This document shows, piece by piece, positions 6,728 to 13,468 of a stretch of DNA of 27,505 nucleotides. Made by a program: the position numbers and the translations under genes. The DNA comes from JBBUX01 sp037445775 (GTDB lineage: Bacteria; Actinomycetota; Coriobacteriia; Anaerosomatales; PHET01). Positions within the stretch are counted from its first letter, which is position 1. Every line of letters begins with the position of its first letter. The notes below the pieces were generated by a model. It saw only the letters and a program-made list of their open reading frames with translations. It ran no database searches and was not told where the DNA came from. The stretch lies in the NCBI GenBank assembly GCA_037445775.1, contig JBBIJX010000019.1, positions 1 to 27,505 on the forward strand. The letters run 5' to 3'.

Positions 6728-7446
6728 GCGGTGTCCTCTGCGCGAACTACGATCAGACGGCGGCACGCCGGGCAGATTCCCACGTCGTCGCCGTCACGAA
6801 GCTCGGCGACGCGCTCGGCGGGCAGGGACATGTGGCACGCGGTGCACATGGAACCGTCGAGGCTTCCCACTCCCACTCCGCCCTTGGCGTCGCGGGCTTT
6901 CTCGTACGCGGACAGCGTTGAGGGGTCGAGCGAGGCGGCAAGACGTTCGCGGCGCTGCTTCGACCCCGCGATCTGGGCCTGCACGCCGCCGCCGGCGGTG
7001 CGGTAGCGCTCGATAAGCGCGCTCTCCTGTTCGGCGAGTTTCGCGCTGTGGGAGTTGACCACGTCGAGCTGGGCGGTGGCCTTCTCGATCCGCTCCATGT
7101 ACTGAAGCGACTCCATCTCGAGTTTGTCCACCCGCCGCGTGAGCCCATCCATCTCGCGGGTAAGGGCCTGGATCTGGCGGTGATCGGCGGTCTGCATCAC
7201 TTTCGACTGCTCAACCTCGAGCTTCAGGGTGTGTGTCGCGATCTCGTCCTGGCGGGCCTTGAGCTCCGAGCTCAACTTGCGGACCAGCAATTCGGCCTTC
7301 ACTTTCAGGGCGTCCGTGTCACGGATCTTGGAGCGCACCTCAAGGATCGCGCGCTTCTCCGGCAGCTCCTCGAGACGCTTCTCGGCCCGCATGATCTCGA
7401 TGTCGGTAGCCTGGAGCTCGAGTAGCACCGTGGCAGGACCCGCCAT
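6724..7446 (-). CDS. Coiled-coil protein with C4-type zinc ribbon (CT398/HP0958-like)
   Basis: Protein of 240 residues. A long heptad-rich helical region (about 8-190) forms a predicted coiled-coil hairpin. It is followed by a zinc ribbon with C201-x2-C204 and C225-x2-C228. This is the architecture of the CT398/HP0958 family, whose members are implicated in nucleic-acid binding and, in epsilonproteobacteria, in flagellar control. The role in this lineage is not known. The ATG at 7446 follows GGAGAGGA closely and lies 14 bases after the Nif3 stop; a start at 7482 would overlap that gene by 22 bases. It is translationally coupled to rnhA by a GTGA overlap, which hints at a shared role in RNA or R-loop metabolism, but that is inference. 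Confidence 0.85.
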   Translation of the reverse strand: MAGPATVLLELQATDIEIMRAEKRLEELPEKRAILEVRSKIRDTDALKVKAELLVRKLSSELKARQDEIATHTLKLEVEQSKVMQTADHRQIQALTREMDGLTRRVDKLEMESLQYMERIEKATAQLDVVNSHSAKLAEQESALIERYRTAGGGVQAQIAGSKQRRERLAASLDPSTLSAYEKARDAKGGVGVGSLDGSMCTACHMSLPAERVAELRDGDDVGICPACRRLIVVRAEDTA

Positions 7447-7460
7447 TCCTCTCCGCCTTC

Positions 7461-8585
7461 CTACTGGCCTGCGACCCACCACCGGACGGTAGGCGGGCGA
7501 CGCTTGACGAGCGCCGGGTCGACTCCACTACCTGCGACAACGGCCTTCTCAAGAAGCTCGACGAGTGGCCACTCGGAGGCGTCGTGACCGACCTCGATGA
7601 CGCAGAGCCCCCGGTCAAGAGCGTCCAGGGCGTCATGATAGCGCACCTCTCCGGCCACCAAGACGTCCGCACCCGAAGCTGCGGCGGCCGGTACGAGGGA
7701 GCCCGCCGAACCGGTCGCGGTCGCGACTGTCCCTACCCGACGGCCGGGCTCGCCCCACACCCGCGGCCGCGAGCCGAACGCTGAAGCGGCCGTTGCGGCG
7801 AGTTCTGCGAGTGTGACCGAAGCGCCGGAGACCCGGCACACCATGCCAAGCGCGTTGGCGTTGGGCGTGACTACGATGTCAGCAGCCGTGACGAGGGGCT
7901 CCTCGTACGGGTGCGCAGCCGCAGCGGCCGCGACGACCGTCCCCACCAGATTGCGCGGACAGACGACCTCGACACGGAGTTCGTCGGCGGACGAGCGCTG
8001 GCCCGGCGTTCCAGTGCACGGACTCGATTCGGCCGCCGGCGTGAAAACGCCAACGCCCGGGGCGGAGAAGGAGCACCCCACGTAGTCGCCGATGCGCCCA
8101 GCCCCGGCCGTCACCATAGCGTCGGTTACCGCAAACGCAGCTTCTTGTGGCACGTAGACGGTCACGAAAGCGCGCGGCTGGGTCGCGCGCTCGAGCGCAC
8201 GGAGCGGCTCGAGTCCGAGCAGCCGCGCGGCGATCTCTTGGGCCCGGCGGTCCCGGTCGAGATTCGTGTGCGCGCACACGAGCGCGACCCCATGGGTGAG
8301 GGCATCGAACAACACGCCGACACCGCCGCTTCCCGGGCGCACCGAGATGGGCGACGTCAGAAACGCCGGATGATGCGTCACGAGCACGTTCGCACCGGTC
8401 GCGACAGCGTCGTGGATCGCCTCACGTGACGGGTCGAGCCCAAGCAGCACGCCGCTGACCACAGCATCCGGATCTCCCGCGAGCAGCCCCACACGGTCCC
8501 ACTCCTCAGCGCGCTCTGGCGGGAACGCGTGCGCAAGCGCTCGCTCCACGTCCGAGACGCGCACTACGCGGCTATGTCGATCCAT
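7461..8585 (-). CDS. Nif3-like dinuclear metal-centre protein (YqfO type)
   Basis: Protein of 374 residues in the long Nif3 form with an inserted central domain (about 135-235), as in Bacillus YqfO. Metal ligands are H71-H72 (VTHHP), H106 and D110 (AHTNLD), H334 and E338 (GHDASEWPLVE). Members are annotated as GTP cyclohydrolase I type 2 homologues, but the physiological reaction is not settled. The insert contains HPYEEP (225-230), typical of the family. The ATG at 8585 has GAGGTGAG directly upstream, so I keep it despite a 22-base overlap with the PHP gene; a GTG at 8564 would abut that stop instead. The zinc-ribbon gene follows after 14 bases. Confidence 0.9.
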   Translation of the reverse strand: MDRHSRVVRVSDVERALAHAFPPERAEEWDRVGLLAGDPDAVVSGVLLGLDPSREAIHDAVATGANVLVTHHPAFLTSPISVRPGSGGVGVLFDALTHGVALVCAHTNLDRDRRAQEIAARLLGLEPLRALERATQPRAFVTVYVPQEAAFAVTDAMVTAGAGRIGDYVGCSFSAPGVGVFTPAAESSPCTGTPGQRSSADELRVEVVCPRNLVGTVVAAAAAAHPYEEPLVTAADIVVTPNANALGMVCRVSGASVTLAELAATAASAFGSRPRVWGEPGRRVGTVATATGSAGSLVPAAAASGADVLVAGEVRYHDALDALDRGLCVIEVGHDASEWPLVELLEKAVVAGSGVDPALVKRRPPTVRWWVAGQ

Positions 8586-9385
8586 CTCACCTCTCCCCCT
8601 CCCAGCGGCAGTCCGGCACGCGTGTAGCCAGCGGCGGTGAGCGCGTCGTACGCCGCGTCGAGGCCGTACGCGACCTCGCCGGGCGTATGCGCATCGGAGC
8701 CGACCGTCGCGTCGACCCCGGCGGACCGAAACGCCCGCAGGAGGTCGTGGCCCGGATAGAGCTCACCCACCGGCTTCCTGAGGCCGCCTGTCGACACCTC
8801 GATGAGGGCGCCGCCGTCGCGCGCGGCGGTGGCCATCTCGTCGTAGACGCGAGAAACATCGAACGACGGCCGGTGCCCGAACTTCTTCGGAAGGTCCGGA
8901 TGTGCCATCACGTCGAAGCGGCCGCTGGAAGCCGCCTCGCACCATACCCTGAAGTAGTCGGCGAAGACCGCATCGGCACCGCGCGTGTCCCATTCTCCCA
9001 AGTGGTTGGGGCTGTCGAAAGGCCAGTCGCCCAAGCAGTGTACGCTTCCCATCAGAACCGCGACCCCGCACTCGCGGACCAGTGCCAGCTGGGACTCCAT
9101 GGTCTCTGGGCGGTGCGGCAGCCAATCCGCCTCGGCGCCCAGCACCACGTCGATGCCCTTCACGCGCTCAGCCATCGAGCGGACGTCGGCCACGTAGGCG
9201 CGGAAGGCGTCATCGGACGGCGCGAAGGAGCCGCCAGGGTTCAGCGCGTCGGGCAACGGCAGGTGCTCGGTCATGACGACGCCGGCGAGGCCGGCGACGA
9301 CCGCCGCGGACACCATCTGCGCGACGCTCCCTGAGCCGTGCCCGCACGCGGCGGTGTGTACGTGACAATCGATCAGTTCGCGCAC
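8564..9385 (-). CDS. PHP-domain phosphatase, histidinol-phosphatase (HisK/HisJ) type
   Basis: Protein of 273 residues of the PHP family, probably hydrolysing L-histidinol phosphate in histidine synthesis. Trinuclear metal ligands are visible: H8 and H10 (CHVH), H16 (CGH), H41 (TEH), E85, H116 (SVH), H162 (AHPDLPKKF), and D231 and H233 (GSDAH). SVHCLGDW and HPDLPKKF match the HisK pattern. Substrate assignment within PHP proteins is less certain than the fold. The GTG at 9385 overlaps the mnmA end by 13 bases with GGGGTGATC in front. It lies within an Fe-S/tRNA-modification run, far from hisC in this window, so a different phospho-substrate is possible. Confidence 0.82.
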   Translation of the reverse strand: MRELIDCHVHTAACGHGSGSVAQMVSAAVVAGLAGVVMTEHLPLPDALNPGGSFAPSDDAFRAYVADVRSMAERVKGIDVVLGAEADWLPHRPETMESQLALVRECGVAVLMGSVHCLGDWPFDSPNHLGEWDTRGADAVFADYFRVWCEAASSGRFDVMAHPDLPKKFGHRPSFDVSRVYDEMATAARDGGALIEVSTGGLRKPVGELYPGHDLLRAFRSAGVDATVGSDAHTPGEVAYGLDAAYDALTAAGYTRAGLPLGGGEVRWIDIAA

Positions 9386-10431
9386 GTGATCACCCCACCG
9401 CCGACGACGACGTCATCACGGTAGCAGACGAGCGCTTGACCCGGTGCCACGCCGAAGAGCGGCTCGTCGAAGCGGGCGGTAATCAGGCCGCTCGCAACGG
9501 TAACCCGGCACGGGCGCGCCTCGCCGCGGTAGCGCACCGTCGCCTCGAGCGCCACGTCGCGCGGTTCGCCGGAATCGTGCCAGACGAGATCGTCCGCCTC
9601 GACGCGAACCACGGCGAGCTCGTGCCGCTTCCCAACGATGACCCGATTGGCTGCGGCGTCGATCCCAGTGACATAGAGTGGCTCGGAAAGCCCCCCTATC
9701 CCGAGGCCTTTGCGCTGCCCGATGGTGTAGTGCGCGATGCCTCCGTGGCGCCCTAGCGCGCGGCCGTGCGCATCGACGATCTCGCCGGGGACGAGCGCGT
9801 CGCGCGCGTGCCGCTCGATCACGCCCAGATACGAACCTTCGACCTCGAAGCACGTGTCCTGGCTCTCGGCCTTCGCGGCGACCGGGAGCCCGAGGCGCGA
9901 CGCGAAGGCGCGCACGTCGCTCTTGCGCAGCTCACCCACGGGAAACATCACGCGCTCGCGCTGCGGCGCCGTCATGCGGTATAGGAAGTAGCTCTGATCC
10001 TTGTCCCCATCCGCGCCGCGCACAAGCCGCGGCGCGCCCCCGACGGTGACGATGCGGGCGTAATGCCCTGTCGCGAGCGCGTCGGCGCCCGCCGTAAGCG
10101 CCTTGGCGAGCAGGTCTGAGAACTTCAGCTCAGCGTTGCACGCGATGCAGGGGTTCGGCGTGCGGCCGCGCTCGTATGCGTGCGCGAACTCCTCGACCAC
10201 CTTGCGCTCGAAGAGCTCACGGTAGTTGAGCGTGTAGTGGTCGATGCCGAGCGTGTCGCAGACGCGGCGCGCGTCGCGCACAGCAGCAACCGAACAGCAA
10301 CCGCCCTCCTCGTCGCCGCTCGGCCATAGCTGCATCGTCACGCCGACAACGCGGTGGCCCTGCTCGAGCAGCAACGCGGCCGCGACGGAGGAGTCCACAC
10401 CCCCGCTCATCGCCACCCAGACGAGTGCCAC
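9373..10431 (-). CDS. mnmA: tRNA-specific 2-thiouridylase MnmA
   Basis: Enzyme of 352 residues that thiolates U34 of Lys, Glu and Gln tRNAs. It adenylates the base and accepts sulfur relayed from IscS. The PP-loop SGGVDSS is at 9-15. Catalytic cysteines are C95 (NPCIACN) and C194 (ESQDTCF). DKDQSYFL (143-150) and GQRKGLG mark the tRNA-binding and central domains, and the beta-barrel C-terminus is complete. Length is standard. The GTG start at 10431 has GGAGGGG three bases upstream. It lies 18 bases after iscU, in the same run as iscS, its likely sulfur source. Confidence 0.96.
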   Translation of the reverse strand: MALVWVAMSGGVDSSVAAALLLEQGHRVVGVTMQLWPSGDEEGGCCSVAAVRDARRVCDTLGIDHYTLNYRELFERKVVEEFAHAYERGRTPNPCIACNAELKFSDLLAKALTAGADALATGHYARIVTVGGAPRLVRGADGDKDQSYFLYRMTAPQRERVMFPVGELRKSDVRAFASRLGLPVAAKAESQDTCFEVEGSYLGVIERHARDALVPGEIVDAHGRALGRHGGIAHYTIGQRKGLGIGGLSEPLYVTGIDAAANRVIVGKRHELAVVRVEADDLVWHDSGEPRDVALEATVRYRGEARPCRVTVASGLITARFDEPLFGVAPGQALVCYRDDVVVGGGVITCAN

Positions 10432-10449
10432 GGACCCCTCCGTCCCGGC

Positions 10450-10917
10450 TCAGGCCTCGCAGTCCTCGCCGTGGTCGTGGTCCTCTTCGCCGTGCGGGTC
10501 GAAGTTCGGGTCCGCGGTCTTGATCTCACCGGAGATGGGCTCGCGCCCGTGTTTGACCAGATAGTCGTCGACCGCGACCTTCAAGCCGTCTGTTGCGAGC
10601 ACGGAACAGTGCATCTTGGCGGGCGGCAAACCACCCAGCTCGTCGGCGACCTGCTGCTTGGTGATGTGCGCGGCGTCCGTCAGGGTCATACCCTTCGCCA
10701 TCTCGGTGACGATGGAACTCGTCGCGATCGCGGCTCCGCACCCGAGTGTCTGGAAGCGGATGTCTGAGATCCGCTCAGCGTCGTCGACCTTGATCGTGAT
10801 CTTCATCATGTCGCCGCAGACGGGGTTGCCCACCTCTCCGATCCCGTCGGCGTCCTCAATGACCCCGACGTTTCGCGGATCGTTGAAGTGTTCCATGACC
10901 TTGTCCGAGTACAGCAC
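10450..10917 (-). CDS. iscU: Fe-S cluster assembly scaffold IscU (NifU N-terminal type)
   Basis: Scaffold of 155 residues on which [2Fe-2S] and [4Fe-4S] clusters are built with sulfur from IscS. Cluster ligands are C34 with D36 (NPVCGD), C60 (TLGCGAA) and C104 (KMHCSVLA), spaced as in the family. The domain ends near residue 128. After it comes an acidic, histidine-containing tail (about 139-155, with H142, H147, H149 and C153) not found in E. coli IscU, perhaps a metal-holding extension. The GTG start at 10917 has AAGGGAA about ten bases upstream, and no better in-frame start is present. It lies 30 bases after iscS. No hscA, hscB or fdx is in the window. Confidence 0.94.
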   Translation of the reverse strand: MLYSDKVMEHFNDPRNVGVIEDADGIGEVGNPVCGDMMKITIKVDDAERISDIRFQTLGCGAAIATSSIVTEMAKGMTLTDAAHITKQQVADELGGLPPAKMHCSVLATDGLKVAVDDYLVKHGREPISGEIKTADPNFDPHGEEDHDHGEDCEA

Positions 10918-10947
10918 GTCAGCACATTCCCTTCGACGGTGATTCGA

Positions 10948-12129
10948 TCATTTCGAGCCGAACATCCGCTCGTAGACAGGCGACATCGCCCGCAAACGCT
11001 CGACGATCGGCGGGAAGACCTCGAGGAAGTAGTCGACGTCCTCCTCGGTCGTGAAGCGCCCTAGAGAAAGGCGAACACTGCCGTGGGCGATCTCCTGCGG
11101 GACGCCGCAGGCGATCAGCACATGGCTCGGCTCGAGTGAGCCGGACGAACACGCAGAGCCGGTCGAGACCGCGATGCCCTTCGCATCGAGCTGGAGCAGC
11201 ATCGCCTCGCCCTCGACGCCCTTGATGAGCAGCGGCGCGATGTTGGGAAGCCGCTCGCCGCCGGGTGCTGTGGCCTCGGTGTTCTCAAGAGCGCCGGTGA
11301 TCCCTTCGATGAGCCGGTCGCGCAGGGCTGCCAGGCGAACGGACTCGTCTGGCATGTCCGCGATCATGATGTCGAGGGCGGTCGCGAAACCCACGGCACC
11401 GGGCACGTTCTGCGTTCCCGAGCGCTTCTTGAACTCCTGGCTCCCGCCCGTGAGCTGGGACTCGAACGGGGTGCCGCGCTTGAGGTAGAGCGCTCCCACG
11501 CCCTTCGCCGCGTATATCTTGTGCCCCGAGAACGACGCGGCGTCCACGCCGAGCGCACCCACGTCGAAGGGCACCTTGCCAAGGCTCTGGCACGCGTCAG
11601 TGTGCATGAGCGCCCCGCCGGCGTGCGCGACGGCAGACAGCGCCGCAATGTCGTTGACGGCGCCGATCTCGTTGTTCGCGTGCATGACCGAGACAAGCTT
11701 CGTGTTGGGACGCATAGCACCTTCGAGGTCCGCCGCGTGGATGTGCCCATCGGGGCGCGGCGCGAGGTAGGTGACCTCGTGACCGTGCTTCTCGAGCCAG
11801 TGCGCCGGCTCCAGCACCGCATGGTGTTCGTAGGAGGACACGACCACGTGAGCGCCGCCATCCGGCGCAAGCCGCGCCATGACGCCCTTGAGTGCCGCGT
11901 TGTCGCTTTCAGTGCCGCAGCCGGTGAAGAGCAGCTCGTTCGGCTGTGTCGCGCCGATGGCCGCGGCGACGCGCTCTCGCGCCTCCTCGAGCGCACGGTA
12001 GCCGTCGCGCCCGAGCGCGTAGAGGGAGTTGGGGTTGCCATAGCGCTCGTTGAAGAACGGCAGCATCGCGTCGAGCACCCGGGCGTCAACCGGGGTCGTC
12101 GCCGCGTAGTCGAAGTAGCGCGTCTGCAT
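10948..12129 (-). CDS. iscS: Cysteine desulfurase IscS/NifS
   Basis: PLP enzyme of 393 residues that takes sulfur from cysteine as a protein persulfide. The PLP lysine is K204 (SGHKIYAAKG). D178 and the H102-H103 pair line the cofactor. The mobile-loop cysteine is C327 (STGSACSSGSLEPSH). N-terminal RYFDYAATTPVD is typical. The ATG at 12129 is chosen because family homology starts there; a longer reading to 12327 would run across the iscR gene. It is 17 bases after iscR and 30 before iscU, making the sulfur donor, scaffold and MnmA consecutive. Regulation through the Rrf2 protein upstream is likely. Confidence 0.95.
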   Translation of the reverse strand: MQTRYFDYAATTPVDARVLDAMLPFFNERYGNPNSLYALGRDGYRALEEARERVAAAIGATQPNELLFTGCGTESDNAALKGVMARLAPDGGAHVVVSSYEHHAVLEPAHWLEKHGHEVTYLAPRPDGHIHAADLEGAMRPNTKLVSVMHANNEIGAVNDIAALSAVAHAGGALMHTDACQSLGKVPFDVGALGVDAASFSGHKIYAAKGVGALYLKRGTPFESQLTGGSQEFKKRSGTQNVPGAVGFATALDIMIADMPDESVRLAALRDRLIEGITGALENTEATAPGGERLPNIAPLLIKGVEGEAMLLQLDAKGIAVSTGSACSSGSLEPSHVLIACGVPQEIAHGSVRLSLGRFTTEEDVDYFLEVFPPIVERLRAMSPVYERMFGSK

Positions 12130-12146
12130 CACTTCCACTCTCCCGT

Positions 12147-12599
12147 CTACGAGGCGGCCCGGCCGCTCACGGGCGCGTCGCCGTCGAAGCGGGTCTGGTC
12201 GCCCGCAAGGTCCGCTATGGTCGTCGAAGCGAAGACGCCGCGCAGCGCATCGGTGGCCCGTGCCCACACGGGCGCGGCGGCGCACGCGCCGGCCTGCCCG
12301 CACAGCTCGCCGCGCTCGCCGTCGCACAGGCTCGCTGACAGCGGGCCCTCGAGCGCCTCGACAACATCGAGCACCGTGATCGACGACGGATCACGCGAGA
12401 GCACAAAGCCGCCCCGCGCACCGCGCACCGCCGCCACCAGGCCCGCGCGACGAAGCGAGACGAGCAGCTGCTCGAGGAAGCGCGCGGGGATGTTGCGCCG
12501 CTCAGCCACCTCTCGCGCACTCACAGGGCCGCTCCCGTAGACGCACGCAAGGTCTATCGCGGCAAGCACGCCGTACTCGCTCTTTGCCGTCAGGCGCAC
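12147..12599 (-). CDS. iscR: Rrf2-family Fe-S-responsive regulator, IscR-like
   Basis: Protein of 150 residues with an N-terminal winged helix (RLTAKSEYGVLAAIDLA at 2-18, recognition region about 28-66). Three cysteines, C92, C100 and C106, lie in the position where IscR binds a [2Fe-2S] cluster. The spacing is C-x7-C-x5-C, against C-x5-C-x5-C in E. coli IscR. It would sense cluster supply and repress the genes downstream. The GTG at 12599 has GGGAG five bases upstream. Its promoter carries a large palindrome centred at 12627, overlapping the expected transcription start, which points to autoregulation. The gene leads iscS, iscU and mnmA. Confidence 0.93.
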   Translation of the reverse strand: MRLTAKSEYGVLAAIDLACVYGSGPVSAREVAERRNIPARFLEQLLVSLRRAGLVAAVRGARGGFVLSRDPSSITVLDVVEALEGPLSASLCDGERGELCGQAGACAAAPVWARATDALRGVFASTTIADLAGDQTRFDGDAPVSGRAAS

Positions 12600-12614
12600 G
12601 CGGACTCCCGTCGT

Positions 12615-12639
12615 AATCCCTACTGAATCAGTAGTGATT
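12615..12639. promoter_or_regulatory. Probable Rrf2/IscR operator, 25-bp near-perfect palindrome
   Basis: The centre CTACTGAATCAGTAG (12620-12634) is a perfect palindrome. It is flanked by AATC (12615-12618) and GATT (12636-12639), so only the pair 12619/12635 is mismatched. It begins 16 bases upstream of the iscR GTG and overlaps the predicted transcription start. Binding of the adjacent Rrf2 protein is inferred from position and symmetry. Confidence 0.75.
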
Positions 12640-12641
12640 GC

Positions 12642-12669
12642 ATCTTACCCCCATCGCGCACGCTGTCAA
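12642..12669 (-). promoter_or_regulatory. Promoter of the iscR-iscS-iscU-mnmA... run
   Basis: On the minus strand a perfect TTGACA (12669-12664) is followed by 16 bases and TAAGAT (12647-12642, four of six). The start would fall near 12635, inside the palindromic operator, giving a leader of about 36 bases to the iscR GTG. Confidence 0.7.
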
Positions 12670-12772
12670 CATGCATCCGCCCCACCCGGCTTGCACGCCC
12701 CCGTCGCCAGATACCGCCCGTTCGTCGCCGCATCCTGTCCGCGCAGCGCGCCGCGGCGTCACTTGGTCGAAT

Positions 12773-12786
12773 CGAACGAGTGTCCG
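12773..12786. promoter_or_regulatory. LexA-like box, one arm imperfect
   Basis: CGAACGAGTGTCCG keeps the CGAAC-N4-GT.CG layout of the LexA operator with one mismatch (GTCCG for GTTCG). It lies immediately upstream of a candidate plus-strand -35 at 12788. One-mismatch sites occur by chance in GC-rich DNA, so the call is weak. Confidence 0.35.
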
Positions 12787-12787
12787 A

Positions 12788-12816
12788 TTGTATCCACGCG
12801 ACCTACCCGCTACTAT
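12788..12816 (+). promoter_or_regulatory. Weak candidate plus-strand promoter
   Basis: TTGTAT (12788-12793) and TACTAT (12811-12816) are separated by 17 bases; the matches to consensus are three and four of six. Transcription would begin near 12823, ahead of the small ORF at 12865. Confidence 0.3.
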
Positions 12817-12864
12817 GGGCGTCCGCCTTCGGAGACGGAGGCGTTGACTGGGGGAGCCGGATCC

Positions 12865-13020
12865 ATGGTCGACAGCCACTCGGGTGGCGAGGGCCCACTG
12901 GATCTGACCCAGCCGCACACGAGGTCCCGCCCGCCGCACGGCAGACGGGGCCTCGCGCCGTTTCCGCTGGTCAGGGAGCGCATCTCCCCGCGCCGAAGCC
13001 CTCTCAGAGCGTGCGCGTGA
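12865..13020 (+). CDS. Hypothetical small ORF, 51 residues
   Basis: The ATG at 12865 is preceded by GGGGGAG with an 8-base gap, a credible ribosome site. The product is basic in its C-terminal half (RERISPRRSPLR near 38-49), without cysteines that pair, a membrane segment or a family I recognise. GC-rich third codon positions are consistent with coding but also with chance in this genome. Its 3' end overlaps the convergent ribH end by 17 bases. The weak promoter at 12788-12816 and LexA-like box at 12773-12786 lie upstream. It may simply be an accidental frame. Confidence 0.25.
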   Translation: MVDSHSGGEGPLDLTQPHTRSRPPHGRRGLAPFPLVRERISPRRSPLRACA

Positions 13021-13465
13021 GCGTCGCCATCTCGATCGCGGCGAGCGCCGCCTCCCACCCCTTGTTGCCGGCCTTCGTGCCCGCGCGCTCGACCGCCTGC
13101 TCGATCGTGTCGGCGGTGATGACACCGAAGAGCACCGGCACGCCGGTGTCGAGCGAGACCTTCGCGATGCCCTTGCTCACCTCGGCAGCGACGTACTCGA
13201 AGTGCGGGGTACCTCCCCTGATCACGACGCCCAGCGCGATGACCGCGTCATAGCGCCCCGAGGCCGCAAGCCGCTGGGCCACTAGCGGCACCTCGAACGC
13301 GCCCGGCACCCACGCGACGTCGATGTCGTCTTCGGAGACGCCGTGCCGCACGAGCGCGTCTTGCGCACCGGACAGGAGCCGCGACCCCAGAAGCTCGTTG
13401 AAGCGGGCGATCACGATGCCGACCTTCAGTCCGGTGCCTACCAAGTGTCCTTCGAACGTAGCCAT
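13004..13465 (-). CDS. ribH: 6,7-dimethyl-8-ribityllumazine synthase
   Basis: Protein of 153 residues, the beta subunit of riboflavin synthase. It condenses 5-amino-6-ribitylaminouracil with 3,4-dihydroxy-2-butanone 4-phosphate to lumazine. Visible motifs are GIVIARFNELL (16-26) for the ribityl pocket, VPGAFEVPL (53-61), and ALGVVIRGGTPHFEYV (77-92), where the histidine is the usual catalytic residue. The C-terminal GNKGWEAALAA is typical. Length is normal for a capsid- or pentamer-forming enzyme. The ATG at 13465 follows the ribBA stop by three bases, with AGGAGA spanning the junction. It is the last gene of the riboswitch-controlled operon. Confidence 0.96.
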   Translation of the reverse strand: MATFEGHLVGTGLKVGIVIARFNELLGSRLLSGAQDALVRHGVSEDDIDVAWVPGAFEVPLVAQRLAASGRYDAVIALGVVIRGGTPHFEYVAAEVSKGIAKVSLDTGVPVLFGVITADTIEQAVERAGTKAGNKGWEAALAAIEMATLTRTL

Positions 13466-13468
13466 CTC

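Larger units (their letters stand above)
12670..13003. other. Gap between iscR promoter and ribH end; possible plus-strand transcript
   Basis: About 330 bases with no established gene. It holds a LexA-like box (12773-12786), a weak plus-strand promoter (12788-12816), a perfect GCCAC-TCGG-GTGGC hairpin (12875-12888) and a small plus-strand ORF with a ribosome site. A GGGAG/CTCCC hairpin at 12973-12987 just past the ribH stop has no T-run, so it is a weak terminator candidate at best. Confidence 0.5.

Noticed and set aside
5718..7016. 432-codon plus-strand frame across queD and rnhA
   Set aside because: Starts inside the structured RNA and runs antisense to two clear enzymes; no ribosome site or domain.
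12973..12987. GGGAG/CTCCC hairpin after ribH as a terminator
   Set aside because: Short stem, no T-run; kept only as a note in the gap description.
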